Under the pieces are notes generated by a model. That model saw nothing but the letters and a program-made list of their open reading frames with translations, searched no databases and was not told where the DNA came from. The position numbers were made by a program, and so were the translations under genes. 8,933 nucleotides of DNA from an uncultured Pyrinomonas sp. (GTDB taxonomy: Bacteria; Acidobacteriota; Blastocatellia; Pyrinomonadales; Pyrinomonadaceae), in assembly GCA_937135995.1 (NCBI GenBank), contig CAKZOF010000585.1, positions 1 to 8,933 on the forward strand, read 5' to 3'. Each line of letters starts with the position of its first letter. Within the stretch, counting starts at the first letter, position 1. Shown piece by piece: positions 1-6,740 of this stretch.

Positions 1-762
1 CCTCTTGCGCGCGACCGCTTCGCGCAATTCGAGCACCTCGGTGATGTCGGTCATCAAGCAGAGCGCACCGCCCGGCGTCCCATGCGCCGCGATGGGCGCC
101 ACCGTCACGCCCAGCTTGCGCGCCTGTCCGGCGCCGTCCGTGACGGTCACTTCTTCGCGGCGGTAGAGCGCGCCGTGCCGCAAGCAATCCTCGACCAAAC
201 CGATCAATTCCGGCGCCGCTTTCAGAACTTCCTTGAGTCCGGCGCCGACCCGATCCGTTTGCAACAGCGCGCGCGCCGGAGCGTTGATGACAGTGGCGCG
301 TCCTTGAGCATCGAAAGCGACCAGTCCCGACGGCATGCTGGCGATGATGCGCGCGTTCAACTCTTCGGCTGACTCGGCGCGCGCGCGCACCTGCGCGTTC
401 AAACGCTCCAACTCCTTGGCCTGCGCGCGCAACTGCGCGACCACGGCCTGAAACGTCTCTAGCACGAATTCCGTTTCGTCGCGCGCTTCCGTGCGGCGCG
501 TCTCGATGGGCACGCGCGCTGCTTCGTCGAACAACCGATGAAAGGGGCGCAACAACCAGCGCGGAAAGAGCAGAATGAAAGGGACGCTGATGCTCAATGT
601 GACGACAAGCACCGCGAGCAGCACGGGCGCGCGCGGGGCGAGCGCGACCAACCCGAACGCCAAGAGGTTGACGAGCAGAAGCAACCCGATCAGCAGCGCC
701 AGCGCTAGTTGCGCGCGGTTTTCGTAGCGCGAGAGCATAGCAGAACCAGTTGACTTGTTCAC
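1..762 (-). CDS. Membrane-anchored PAS-domain sensor protein, probable histidine kinase (3' end outside window)
   Basis: The visible part is 254 residues. Two hydrophobic helices (about 18-41 and 46-67) are separated by only a few residues, so there is almost no periplasmic sensor domain. A charged linker, probably coiled-coil (about 68-135, rich in E, R, Q and A), follows. Then comes a PAS fold (about 138-245) with the typical opening IIASMPSGLVAFDAQGRATVIN and closing TDITE. This membrane-linker-PAS order is usual in NtrB/PilS-like histidine kinases. The His-box and ATPase domains would lie off the left edge, so kinase activity is inferred and another output domain is possible. I chose the GTG at 762 because AAGAGA lies 9 nt upstream; the in-frame ATG at 738 has no obvious ribosome site. 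The gene starts 30 nt after the prepilin peptidase stop, in the same frame, so the two are probably one operon and the sensor may control pilus or secretion genes. Confidence 0.85.
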   Translation of the reverse strand, partial: MNKSTGSAMLSRYENRAQLALALLIGLLLLVNLLAFGLVALAPRAPVLLAVLVVTLSISVPFILLFPRWLLRPFHRLFDEAARVPIETRRTEARDETEFVLETFQAVVAQLRAQAKELERLNAQVRARAESAEELNARIIASMPSGLVAFDAQGRATVINAPARALLQTDRVGAGLKEVLKAAPELIGLVEDCLRHGALYRREEVTVTDGAGQARKLGVTVAPIAAHGTPGGALCLMTDITEVLELREAVARKR

Positions 763-792
763 CGATGACGATCTCTTGCGTTTCTTCGCAGC

Positions 793-1635
793 TTAGACGA
801 AGAACTGCAAGTACCAGTTCAACAGCGCATCGCCGAAGAAAAGGGCGACCGTTGCCCCCACTCCGAGAAAGATGCCGAAAGGGATCATGGTCTGCAGATC
901 GCGCTCGCCTCGGGCGAACACGATGGCGACGCCAGTTGCCGCGCCAATGACGAACGCGAGAAACATCGCGACGGCCGTGCGCGGTAAACCCAGATAAGCC
1001 CCGACCATCAACATCATCTTGACGTCGCCCAGACCCATCGCTTCGACGCCGCGCAAGCGCCGCCACGCTGCGCGCGCCAGCCAGAGCGTGCCCGCGCCGA
1101 AAGCTGCGCCCGCGAGCGCGCCGATCAATGAGTTGGCCCACCAAGGGTAGCCGCTCAAATGCACCAGATCGAGCCGAGGGACCAAAACGCGCGCCGCCAA
1201 AGCCACGACGAAGCCTGGGTAAGTGATGGCGTTCGGAAGCAGCATGTGCTCGGCGTCGATGAAAATGAGCGCGAGCACAGCGGCGATGAACGCGAGATCG
1301 AAAGCGAGTTCTAGCGTCAGCCCAGCGCGCGCGAAGGCCAAGGCAAAGAGCGCCGCCGTCAACGCCTCGACCAACGGATACCGCGCCGAGATCGGCGCGC
1401 GACACGCGCGGCAACGTCCGCCGAGCACGAGGTAGCTGAGCACCGGGACGTTGTCCTGCGGCCTGATCGCCGCTCCGCACTGCGGGCATCGCGAGCGCGG
1501 CAGCACGATCGATTCTCCGCGCGGGACGCGATGAATGATGACGTTCAAGAAACTGCCGATGACGGCTCCGAAAGCCGCAAAGAAGAGGATCAAAAGCGCG
1601 CCGTCGGCGGCGACGAAGATCTGTTCGGCGATCAT
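793..1635 (-). CDS. pilD: Type IV prepilin peptidase / N-methyltransferase (A24 family, PilD/GspO type)
   Basis: This inner-membrane aspartyl protease cleaves the leader of type IV prepilins or pseudopilins and, in bifunctional members, N-methylates the new N-terminus. At 280 residues it has the full PilD length. The N-terminal methylase-type region (about 16-90) has the GAVIGSFLNVIIHRVPRG block and two zinc-type cysteine pairs, C50/C53 and C75/C78. The peptidase region has both catalytic aspartates of the family: D127 in FIDAEHMLLPN and D204 in GLGDVKMM. Around them are about seven to eight hydrophobic helices. The ATG at 1635 is preceded by GGAG at a short 3-nt spacing; no other ATG, GTG or TTG lies just upstream in frame. 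No pilin genes are visible, so the substrate could be type IV pilin or type II secretion pseudopilin. The PAS sensor gene follows after 30 nt. Confidence 0.95.
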   Translation of the reverse strand: MIAEQIFVAADGALLILFFAAFGAVIGSFLNVIIHRVPRGESIVLPRSRCPQCGAAIRPQDNVPVLSYLVLGGRCRACRAPISARYPLVEALTAALFALAFARAGLTLELAFDLAFIAAVLALIFIDAEHMLLPNAITYPGFVVALAARVLVPRLDLVHLSGYPWWANSLIGALAGAAFGAGTLWLARAAWRRLRGVEAMGLGDVKMMLMVGAYLGLPRTAVAMFLAFVIGAATGVAIVFARGERDLQTMIPFGIFLGVGATVALFFGDALLNWYLQFFV

Positions 1636-1663
1636 CTTCTCCAGAATCGGGCCGCCCTCCAGC

Positions 1664-1693
1664 TTGACGGACGGCGTCGGCTTTTCGCATGAT
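1664..1693 (+). promoter_or_regulatory. Candidate promoter for the PBP4-type gene
   Basis: TTGACG (1664-1669, five of six matches to the -35) is followed after 18 nt by CATGAT (1688-1693, four of six matches to the -10). It would drive the rightward carboxypeptidase gene at 1762. Its -10 overlaps the leftward -10 proposed on the other strand, so the two promoters would compete or share a regulator. Weak evidence taken alone. Confidence 0.3.
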
Positions 1694-1717
1694 AACGCTT
1701 CGCGCCTTCGACGTGAA
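1689..1717 (-). promoter_or_regulatory. Candidate promoter for the prepilin peptidase-sensor operon
   Basis: Read leftward, TTCACG (1717-1712, four of six matches to the sigma-70 -35) is followed after 17 nt by TATCAT (1694-1689, five of six matches to the -10). A start near 1682 would give a leader of about 47 nt before the ATG at 1635. The -35 and spacer lie inside the inverted repeat at 1702-1722. Sigma-70 consensus matching is only a guide in a high-GC organism. Confidence 0.4.
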
Positions 1718-1722
1718 GGCGC
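1702..1722. promoter_or_regulatory. Perfect 8-bp inverted repeat in the divergent spacer (operator or leader hairpin)
   Basis: GCGCCTTC at 1702-1709 and its exact complement GAAGGCGC at 1715-1722 flank a 5-nt centre (GACGT). The element covers the -35 and spacer of the candidate leftward promoter and lies 8 nt downstream of the candidate rightward -10. It could be an operator serving both genes, or an RNA hairpin in the 5' leader of the carboxypeptidase mRNA. No T-run follows it, so it is not an intrinsic terminator. Confidence 0.45.
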
Positions 1723-1744
1723 TTGTCGTCTCGAGAGAGGTCAC

Positions 1745-1750
1745 AGGAGG
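1745..1750 (+). promoter_or_regulatory. Strong ribosome binding site deciding the GTG start of the PBP4-type gene
   Basis: AGGAGG is an exact anti-16S match and lies 11 nt before the GTG at 1762. It favours this start over the in-frame TTG at 1723. Confidence 0.7.
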
Positions 1751-1761
1751 AAAGCGAACGC

Positions 1762-3015
1762 GTGCAACCTCGCCGGTCAGCGCTGCTGATGATCGCGCTC
1801 GGGCTCGTCTTCACGACCGCGCTCAGCCTAATCCCTTACGCGCTCAGGCTCTGGCAAAGCGACGAACACCAAAGCGTCGCTCACTCCTTTTCAACTTACG
1901 CAGCGGACCTGCCGTCGCCCGTCGTGCGCGAACCCGTGTTCGACGTCGCCGCGTGGTATGCCGCGCGCGGCGAAGAACTCGAACGACATGGCGTCTATGT
2001 TGAAACGCTCGACGGGAGCCAAGTCCTCGCCGCCCTCAACTCGGATGTGCCGTTCAATCCGGCCTCGCTCTCGAAACTGGCCACATCGCTGGCAGCGCTT
2101 GAACGCTTCGGCGCCGACCATCGCTTCCGCACCGACGTCCGCCTCGACGGCACGCTCGACGCGCGCGGCACGTTCTCCGGAAGCGTTTACGTCACGAGCG
2201 ACGATCCGCTCTTCGGCGACGTGCAAGCTGGCGCCATCGCCACGAGGTTGCGCGAGCGCGGCGTTCGGCGAATAGTCGGTACGGTCTTCGTCTCGCCCGG
2301 CTTCTGCTTCAACTTCACGGACGCGCCCGAAGAGGCTGCCGCGCGGCTCGTGCGCGCGCTCAAGATGGGCCAACCGAAAACGGGCGTCGCCGAACCGCCG
2401 CCGTTGGCGCCAGCCATCAGCTACGAATCGTATCGGCTGCGCGATGTGCTGCTCTACATGAACGCCCACTCGAGCAACTTCGTCGCCGATCGCCTGACGG
2501 CGCTCGTCGGCGGCCCGGAAGCGATTCAAAAGATGTTGATCGAAAGGGTCGGGCTCCAGGCGCACGAGGTCTTCATCGAGTGCGGTTCGGGACTGGGACA
2601 TAACCGCTTGACGCCGCGCGGCATCGTCGCCACGTTGCGCGCTCTGGTTGAAGAATTGCAACGGCAAGGACTTTCGCCGGAAGAGATCATGCCTTTTGCC
2701 GGCTGCGATGCCGGAACGCTGCGCCATCGCCTGCGCGGGACGCCGCTCGAAGGGGCGCTCGTCGGCAAGACCGGTACGTTGACGACCATCGACGGCGGAA
2801 TGGCAAGCCTTGCGGGCGTTGTTTACACCGCCGATCGCGGACTGGTCCTGTTCGCCTTGCTCAACCAAGGGCCACAGGTCTGGCAAAGTCGCCAGATGGA
2901 GGACGAGTTGTTGCTCGAACTCCTCTCCAACGAGAGCACGCCGCGCGTTCCCGCCGGTCCGGCTTCGCGCCGGCAGTTGCTGCCGCCGCTCGCTGCCGAA
3001 AAGAGCGCAGAGTAA
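1762..3015 (+). CDS. dacB: D-alanyl-D-alanine carboxypeptidase/endopeptidase, PBP4 family (peptidase S13), compact form
   Basis: The family trims or cleaves peptidoglycan stem peptides in the periplasm. All three penicillin-binding active-site motifs are present in order (417-residue numbering): SLSK at 102-105 within FNPASLSKLAT, SSN at 237-239 within HSSNFVADRL, and KTG at 336-338 within LVGKTGTLTTIDGG. The family blocks SDDPLFGD and SGLGHNRLTPRG are also present. An N-terminal hydrophobic stretch (about 6-30) after basic residues is a signal peptide or anchor. I chose the GTG at 1762 because AGGAGG lies at 1745-1750; the in-frame TTG at 1723 would add 13 charged residues and lacks such a site. 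About 135 residues separate SxxK from SxN, clearly fewer than in E. coli DacB, so the inserted non-catalytic domains are reduced. A low-complexity Pro/Arg/Ala tail ends the protein. It is divergent from the prepilin peptidase and appears monocistronic. Confidence 0.93.
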   Translation: MQPRRSALLMIALGLVFTTALSLIPYALRLWQSDEHQSVAHSFSTYAADLPSPVVREPVFDVAAWYAARGEELERHGVYVETLDGSQVLAALNSDVPFNPASLSKLATSLAALERFGADHRFRTDVRLDGTLDARGTFSGSVYVTSDDPLFGDVQAGAIATRLRERGVRRIVGTVFVSPGFCFNFTDAPEEAAARLVRALKMGQPKTGVAEPPPLAPAISYESYRLRDVLLYMNAHSSNFVADRLTALVGGPEAIQKMLIERVGLQAHEVFIECGSGLGHNRLTPRGIVATLRALVEELQRQGLSPEEIMPFAGCDAGTLRHRLRGTPLEGALVGKTGTLTTIDGGMASLAGVVYTADRGLVLFALLNQGPQVWQSRQMEDELLLELLSNESTPRVPAGPASRRQLLPPLAAEKSAE

Positions 3016-3341
3016 CGCCAACGCAATTCCCCTTTTGGTCAAGTAGAAGTCAGAAGTCTCCGCCCGCTGCCGGAAAGCGTGCGGAATCGCGTTGAGCAAA
3101 GAGCAATGCATCGACTGACGCGCGCCGCTTTGCCATCACACTTCGATTCTTTTTAGCGTCGTTCCGCCTTTATTGAATGATGTTTTATTGATGATGTCGC
3201 GCCAGAGACTCACGAGTCAGCTCGATCCCAAGCTTCGGCGACCATGTGCCGAATTCAGTTGTTCGCTCGGAATGAGCTACCGGATGCTCTACTGTTCTTT
3301 GCGGTCGTCCGATCACCGCTATGCCGAACACGCCAAACGGT
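3016..3341. other. Gene-free gap between two converging genes
   Basis: This 326-bp stretch separates the 3' ends of the rightward PBP4-type gene and the leftward glycosyltransferase. It looks less GC-rich than its flanks. Rightward ORFs opening at 3173 and 3244 have compositions unlike any family, poor starts, and run into the glycosyltransferase on the opposite strand, so I do not call them. Small structures are a short palindrome GACTC-AC-GAGTC at 3207-3218, a near-direct repeat TTATTGA(A)TGATG at 3170-3196, and an inverted repeat GCGGT/ACCGC at 3301-3319 that lies 22 nt past the glycosyltransferase stop. The last could be a weak factor-dependent terminator, since no T-run follows it. A T-run at 3150-3154 has no hairpin in front of it. 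Confidence 0.5.
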
Positions 3342-4178
3342 TCAAGTTCCTGTTTCGTCCGTGTCGCCGGAAGGATGCGAGTCAGACGGTTCGGTCTGTT
3401 CGACTGAAAGCGTGCGCTCCGTTCGCTGCTGTAGCTCCCACAGCATCAAGTGCTTGAGGAAAGCGTGATGGGCGGCAAAGCGTGCGATGGTGTAACCGGC
3501 CAGCCCATCGCGAAAACCGCCTTTGAGCACGAAGCTTCGCACGAAAGCGATCGGCCCGGCGAGCGCGATTTCGAGCGGCGAAGTCCTTCGTCCCGCTTCC
3601 AGCATTTGGCGCGCTCCCAAGGGAGCATATCGCTCGCCAATCATGCGATGATGATGCGCCGCATCGCGTATGCTGTAGTGCAAAAGATCGCCGCGCAGGG
3701 TCTCGACGCGCGCGCCGGCCTCCATTTTCACTGATTCGTGAACGTAAGCTCCCTGCCACCGCCCGCGCGCGCGATGGTACAAACGCAGTTGGTAGTCCGG
3801 GTACCAACCGCCACCGCGGATCCAGCGCCCCATGTAAAACGACCGTCGCGCGACGCGATAGCCATCGGCCAGTGCTCTTGCGTCCAGCGCGCGCAACTGC
3901 GCAATCGACGCGGCAAGCTGCGCCGACACGCGTTCGTCGGCGTCGAGGCTGAAGATCCAGTCATGCGCCGCCGACTCGGCAGCAAACTGCTTCTGCTGCG
4001 CAAAACCGGGCCACGGGCGTTGGATGACGCGCGCGCCGCAAGCGCGCGCGATGGCGCATGTGCGGTCGGTCGAACCAGCATCGACGACGAGCACCTCGTC
4101 GGCCCACGCCACCGACGCGCACGCCGCCTCGATGTTCTCTTGCTCGTTCAAGGTAATGATGGTCGCCGTGATCTTCAC
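3342..4178 (-). CDS. Family 2 glycosyltransferase, WaaE/KdtX-like
   Basis: This 278-residue GT-A enzyme would transfer a sugar from a nucleotide-sugar donor at the cytoplasmic face, as in lipopolysaccharide-core or other surface-glycan assembly. The GT2 nucleotide-binding start is clear: ITATIITLNEQENIE (3-17) and LVVDAGSTD (30-38). The metal-binding DAD motif is at 79-81 in FSLDADERV. The block YQLRLYHRARGRWQGAYVHE and the C-terminal region GGFRDGLAGYTIARF...LMLWEL are typical of the WaaE-like subgroup. A Thr/Ser/Glu/Asp-rich tail of about 25 residues ends the protein. The GTG at 4178 is chosen because the family fold begins 2 residues later; it lacks a visible ribosome site. An in-frame GTG at 4313 overlaps the tolC stop as GTGA and would add 45 very basic, unfamily-like residues. 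The gene follows tolC on the same strand, so co-transcription is likely. The exact acceptor cannot be read from the sequence. Confidence 0.9.
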   Translation of the reverse strand: MKITATIITLNEQENIEAACASVAWADEVLVVDAGSTDRTCAIARACGARVIQRPWPGFAQQKQFAAESAAHDWIFSLDADERVSAQLAASIAQLRALDARALADGYRVARRSFYMGRWIRGGGWYPDYQLRLYHRARGRWQGAYVHESVKMEAGARVETLRGDLLHYSIRDAAHHHRMIGERYAPLGARQMLEAGRRTSPLEIALAGPIAFVRSFVLKGGFRDGLAGYTIARFAAHHAFLKHLMLWELQQRTERTLSVEQTEPSDSHPSGDTDETGT

Positions 4179-4309
4179 GATCGAGAACGTGACTCGTCGT
4201 CGAACTATCTTGACGCCGCGACGCAACTGCGCCTCGCGTGTTCGCCGAAAAGCGCGTTGTGGCAGTCGCGACCTGCTGGCGCTTGCGGCGCCCCTCGCCT
4301 TGTCGCTTC

Positions 4310-6397
4310 TCACCTGCGGCTCGTCATGGGCGACGCCACCGTGACGTTGTTTGCGCGCAAGATGGAGCCGACTGCGCGGCGCAGTTCCGCCACCGCTTTG
4401 TTGTAGTCGGTTTCGGCTCTGATCTCAAGGTTGCGGGCGTTGGCCAATTGGTTTTCGCGCTGAAAGAGCAGAAAGGTTGTCGAACGCCCGACTTGGTAAA
4501 GTCGTCGCTCGCCTTCGAGTTGAACTTCGGCGTTGCGGCGCGCTTCGCGTGCGGCGACGACGCGCTGTCTTGCACTCTCCACGGCCTGCGCGGCGTTGCG
4601 CACTTCAACGGCGACCAGTTGCTCTTGCTGGCGTCGCGTGGCGGCCAACTGTTCGCGTTGGATCAGCGCTCCGGCGAGGTTGGCTTCCGCCGTCCGATTG
4701 CGCAACGGCAACTCGATGCGCACGCCGACCACGACGTTGCGCGTGTCGAAGCGGAACAGATTGCTCAAAGTCTGTCCGTAGCCGCCCACCAAGTTCTCCG
4801 GCACTTGGCGCGTCTGCGGCGTGATGAGCGGCACATCGGCGGGCGGCAAACCCAACGCCGCGCGCAGTTGATTCACTTGCGCGAGCAAGAAAGCGTTGGC
4901 GTTCGCCGTCGGATCGCCGAAGATCAAAGGCACTTGTCCGGTCGGCGCGCCCGTGCCAGCGGTCAGACCGCCCGTCAACGTTCCGGTCGGCACCACCGGG
5001 CTACCGGCCAGCCCCGTGGTTGCCACTGTCGCTTGAAGATCGATGCGCGGCTTCGTCTGATTGCGGAAGAAATCGACGTCGAGACGATTGACCTCTTCTT
5101 CCAACCGCAGACGTTGCAGTTCGGGCCGATTTTCGCGCGCTTCTGCAAGCAATGAAGAGAGCTCCAGCGGTTCCGGATCGAACGACGGCTCATCGGTCGG
5201 CAGGATCTCTGCGCTCCACTCGACGGCCAGCGGGTCGCGCAGGATTAAACGTTTCAGATTGTTCTCGGCAACAGTGACGGCTTGCGCCGCTTGCAGCAGT
5301 TCGGTTTCGCGGCTCGAAAGCTCGGTCGCCACCTCGGCCCGTTCGATCGGGGCGGCGGCGCCGGCAGCCACGCGCGCTTCCGTCAAGCGGAACTGTTCGC
5401 GCGCCAGATTGAGGTTGGCCGTGCGGTTGTCTAGATCGCGGCGGGCAAAGACCAGATCCCAGTAAGCCTGCTCCACCTGCGCGATGATCTCACTGACGCG
5501 TCGGCGGAACTCCGCATCCGATTGCTCCAGTCGTCGACGTTGAACGCGGATGTCGCGTCGGTTGCGGTCGATCGCACGGTTGCGCACCAAAGGTTGGACG
5601 AACTGCACACCCAAGCTCGACGAGTAGAAGGGGTTCAATTGGCTGAAGGTCGAAGAAGTGGAACGACGGAAGTTGTTGAAGAAGAGTTGATACTGTCCGC
5701 CGCCAAAGCTGAACTGCTTGCTCAGGCTGGGACCGAAATTGAAGTCCGTGGTCGAGACCGTGCCGCGCTGGTCCGATCCGGCGAGCACGCTGGCCACCGG
5801 TTCCACCGTGCTGCTGATCTGCGGCGTGATGGCGAAAACTGGATCGTACACGCCTTCGAGCGCGCGCAGAGTCGTCTCCGCCAGTCGCACATCGTCGCGT
5901 GCGATCTCGATCTCGTTGTTGTTCGCCAGCGCGAGCCGAATGGTTTGGCGAAGCGTGAGTGGAAGTTTGCGGTCACGCTCGACGCCGATGCGCTTCAGTT
6001 CTGGTAGCGGCGGAACCGGACGCGGCTCGGCAGGCGGCAGTTGCGGCTCGCGTATCTGTTCGGCGGGAGCCGTTTCAACGGGCGTTGTGCCTTGCTCCGC
6101 CTTCCGCTCCGGCGCGCGCGGCGTCGGAACAGCGCGCGGCGGATCGTTCGGAGACGTTTGCCCCGGCGTGGTCGGGCGCGGTTCCACGGCTGGCGGTCGC
6201 GTTGGATCTTGAGCAGCGGGTGGTGTCTGTGCCAACGCGACGGCACACGCGAGAAGGATCAAAGAAGACTTGAACAACAAACCGCGGCTCATGTTGCTGG
6301 CGGAGATCGTCGTGCGACGTTTTCTCCTCGCGTCGATCTCGTGCTTGCGTAGTTTGCCGCAGATGCGAGCGGCGATCTTCAAAAAGCGACTGTTCAC
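4310..6397 (-). CDS. TolC-family outer-membrane channel protein with a proline-rich N-terminal linker
   Basis: TolC-type proteins form trimeric outer-membrane/periplasmic tunnels for tripartite efflux pumps or type I secretion. From the GTG at 6397 the product is 695 residues, longer than typical TolC. Order: a basic extension (1-35); signal helix LLFKSSLILLACAVALAQ (about 40-57), ending in an ALA-Q cleavage site, though LLAC could also be read as a weak lipobox; a Pro/Glu/Ala/Thr-rich linker (about 58-135); first OEP repeat with LTLRQTIRLALANNNEIEIARD (from 147) and long amphipathic helices (about 300-390); second OEP repeat (about 412-685) with VEVRNAAQAVESARQRV and the conserved YQVGRSTTFLLFQRENQLANAR. 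A Gly/Thr/Pro-rich insert (about 464-535) interrupts the second repeat. GGGAGGA just before GTG 6397 decides the start; the in-frame ATG at 6292 would give a normal 20-residue signal peptide but has no ribosome site. No adaptor or transporter gene is visible. A glycosyltransferase gene follows. Confidence 0.92.
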   Translation of the reverse strand: MNSRFLKIAARICGKLRKHEIDARRKRRTTISASNMSRGLLFKSSLILLACAVALAQTPPAAQDPTRPPAVEPRPTTPGQTSPNDPPRAVPTPRAPERKAEQGTTPVETAPAEQIREPQLPPAEPRPVPPLPELKRIGVERDRKLPLTLRQTIRLALANNNEIEIARDDVRLAETTLRALEGVYDPVFAITPQISSTVEPVASVLAGSDQRGTVSTTDFNFGPSLSKQFSFGGGQYQLFFNNFRRSTSSTFSQLNPFYSSSLGVQFVQPLVRNRAIDRNRRDIRVQRRRLEQSDAEFRRRVSEIIAQVEQAYWDLVFARRDLDNRTANLNLAREQFRLTEARVAAGAAAPIERAEVATELSSRETELLQAAQAVTVAENNLKRLILRDPLAVEWSAEILPTDEPSFDPEPLELSSLLAEARENRPELQRLRLEEEVNRLDVDFFRNQTKPRIDLQATVATTGLAGSPVVPTGTLTGGLTAGTGAPTGQVPLIFGDPTANANAFLLAQVNQLRAALGLPPADVPLITPQTRQVPENLVGGYGQTLSNLFRFDTRNVVVGVRIELPLRNRTAEANLAGALIQREQLAATRRQQEQLVAVEVRNAAQAVESARQRVVAAREARRNAEVQLEGERRLYQVGRSTTFLLFQRENQLANARNLEIRAETDYNKAVAELRRAVGSILRANNVTVASPMTSRR

Positions 6398-6714
6398 TCT
6401 TCCTCCCGTGATCACCATTGAGTTCTTCTCGTAAGAGCCGTCTTCGGCGCGGCAACCGAAGCGACACAAGTTTATTACGTCGCGCGATCGGGCGCGGTTT
6501 CAACTCTCTCGAGCTACCGGCGGAATGACAGCGCGCGGCGGACATGCTATGCTGCCCGCCCCGAACGCGAGAAGACGGTGTTTTCCGGGTGTGAAAGGGT
6601 GATCTTTGCGAAGCTGGCCGACTTGTGCAAGGTGTGCGCGCTTCAATCATCTTCTGCGAGCGCTTGAGGGCGGAAGAGTTCGAAAGCTCGAAAAGAGCGA
6701 GGATAGTGTGCGCT
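6398..6714. other. Upstream region of tolC with repeats and a small inverted repeat
   Basis: This 317-bp region lies between the stop of the small membrane protein and the proposed tolC start. It contains one complete copy of a duplicated element (6632-6668) and part of the other (6706-6740). An inverted repeat CTTCGG/CCGAAG (6442-6447 and 6456-6461) lies in the likely tolC leader. The duplicated sequence ATGCTATGC lies near 6544. I see no convincing ORF: a leftward open frame crosses the region but continues inside tolC in a different frame and has no family-like composition. A tolC promoter probably lies here, but I cannot place it convincingly. Confidence 0.5.
6632..6668. repeat. Imperfect direct repeat, copy 1
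   Basis: The core GCGCTTCAATCATCTTCTGC (6638-6657) is identical to copy 2 at 6710-6729. The similarity extends left through GTGT (with a 2-bp GC insertion here) and right through CGCTTG with two mismatches. Only two copies exist in the window, with cores 72 bp apart. Confidence 0.75.
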
Positions 6715-6740
6715 TCAATCATCTTCTGCAACCGCTTGCG
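6706..6740. repeat. Imperfect direct repeat, copy 2, covering the stop of the small membrane gene
   Basis: This copy has the same 20-bp core (6710-6729). Read leftward it encodes the last codons and TGA (6717-6715) of the small membrane protein. Copy 1 lies downstream of that gene, so the pair may come from duplication of the gene's 3' end, or may be a conserved RNA or protein-binding element. Confidence 0.75.

Noticed and set aside
1632..1814. Leftward 60-codon open frame ending with an ATGA overlap on the prepilin peptidase start
   Set aside because: It runs antisense through the PBP4-type gene start and ribosome site and has an Arg/Ser-rich composition without family features.
1891..3111. 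Long leftward open frame (406 codons) opposite the PBP4-type gene
   Set aside because: It lies antisense to a gene with all S13 motifs, and its Arg/Ala/Glu-rich translation resembles no protein. High GC at third positions creates such shadow frames.
3173..3468. Two rightward open frames in the gap after the PBP4-type gene
   Set aside because: The first needs a TTG start, neither has a good ribosome site or family-like composition, and both run into the glycosyltransferase on the other strand.
4238..5155. Rightward open frame (305 codons) opposite tolC
   Set aside because: Antisense to clear OEP repeats, with low-complexity His/Arg-rich translation and no recognisable motif.
6472..6503. TTGAAA...TAATAA on the leftward strand as the tolC promoter
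   Set aside because: The spacing is 20 nt, outside the usual 16-18, and nothing else supports it.
6632..6740. Two-copy repeat as a CRISPR remnant
   Set aside because: Only two imperfect copies, one inside a coding 3' end, no further units on either side and no cas gene in the window.
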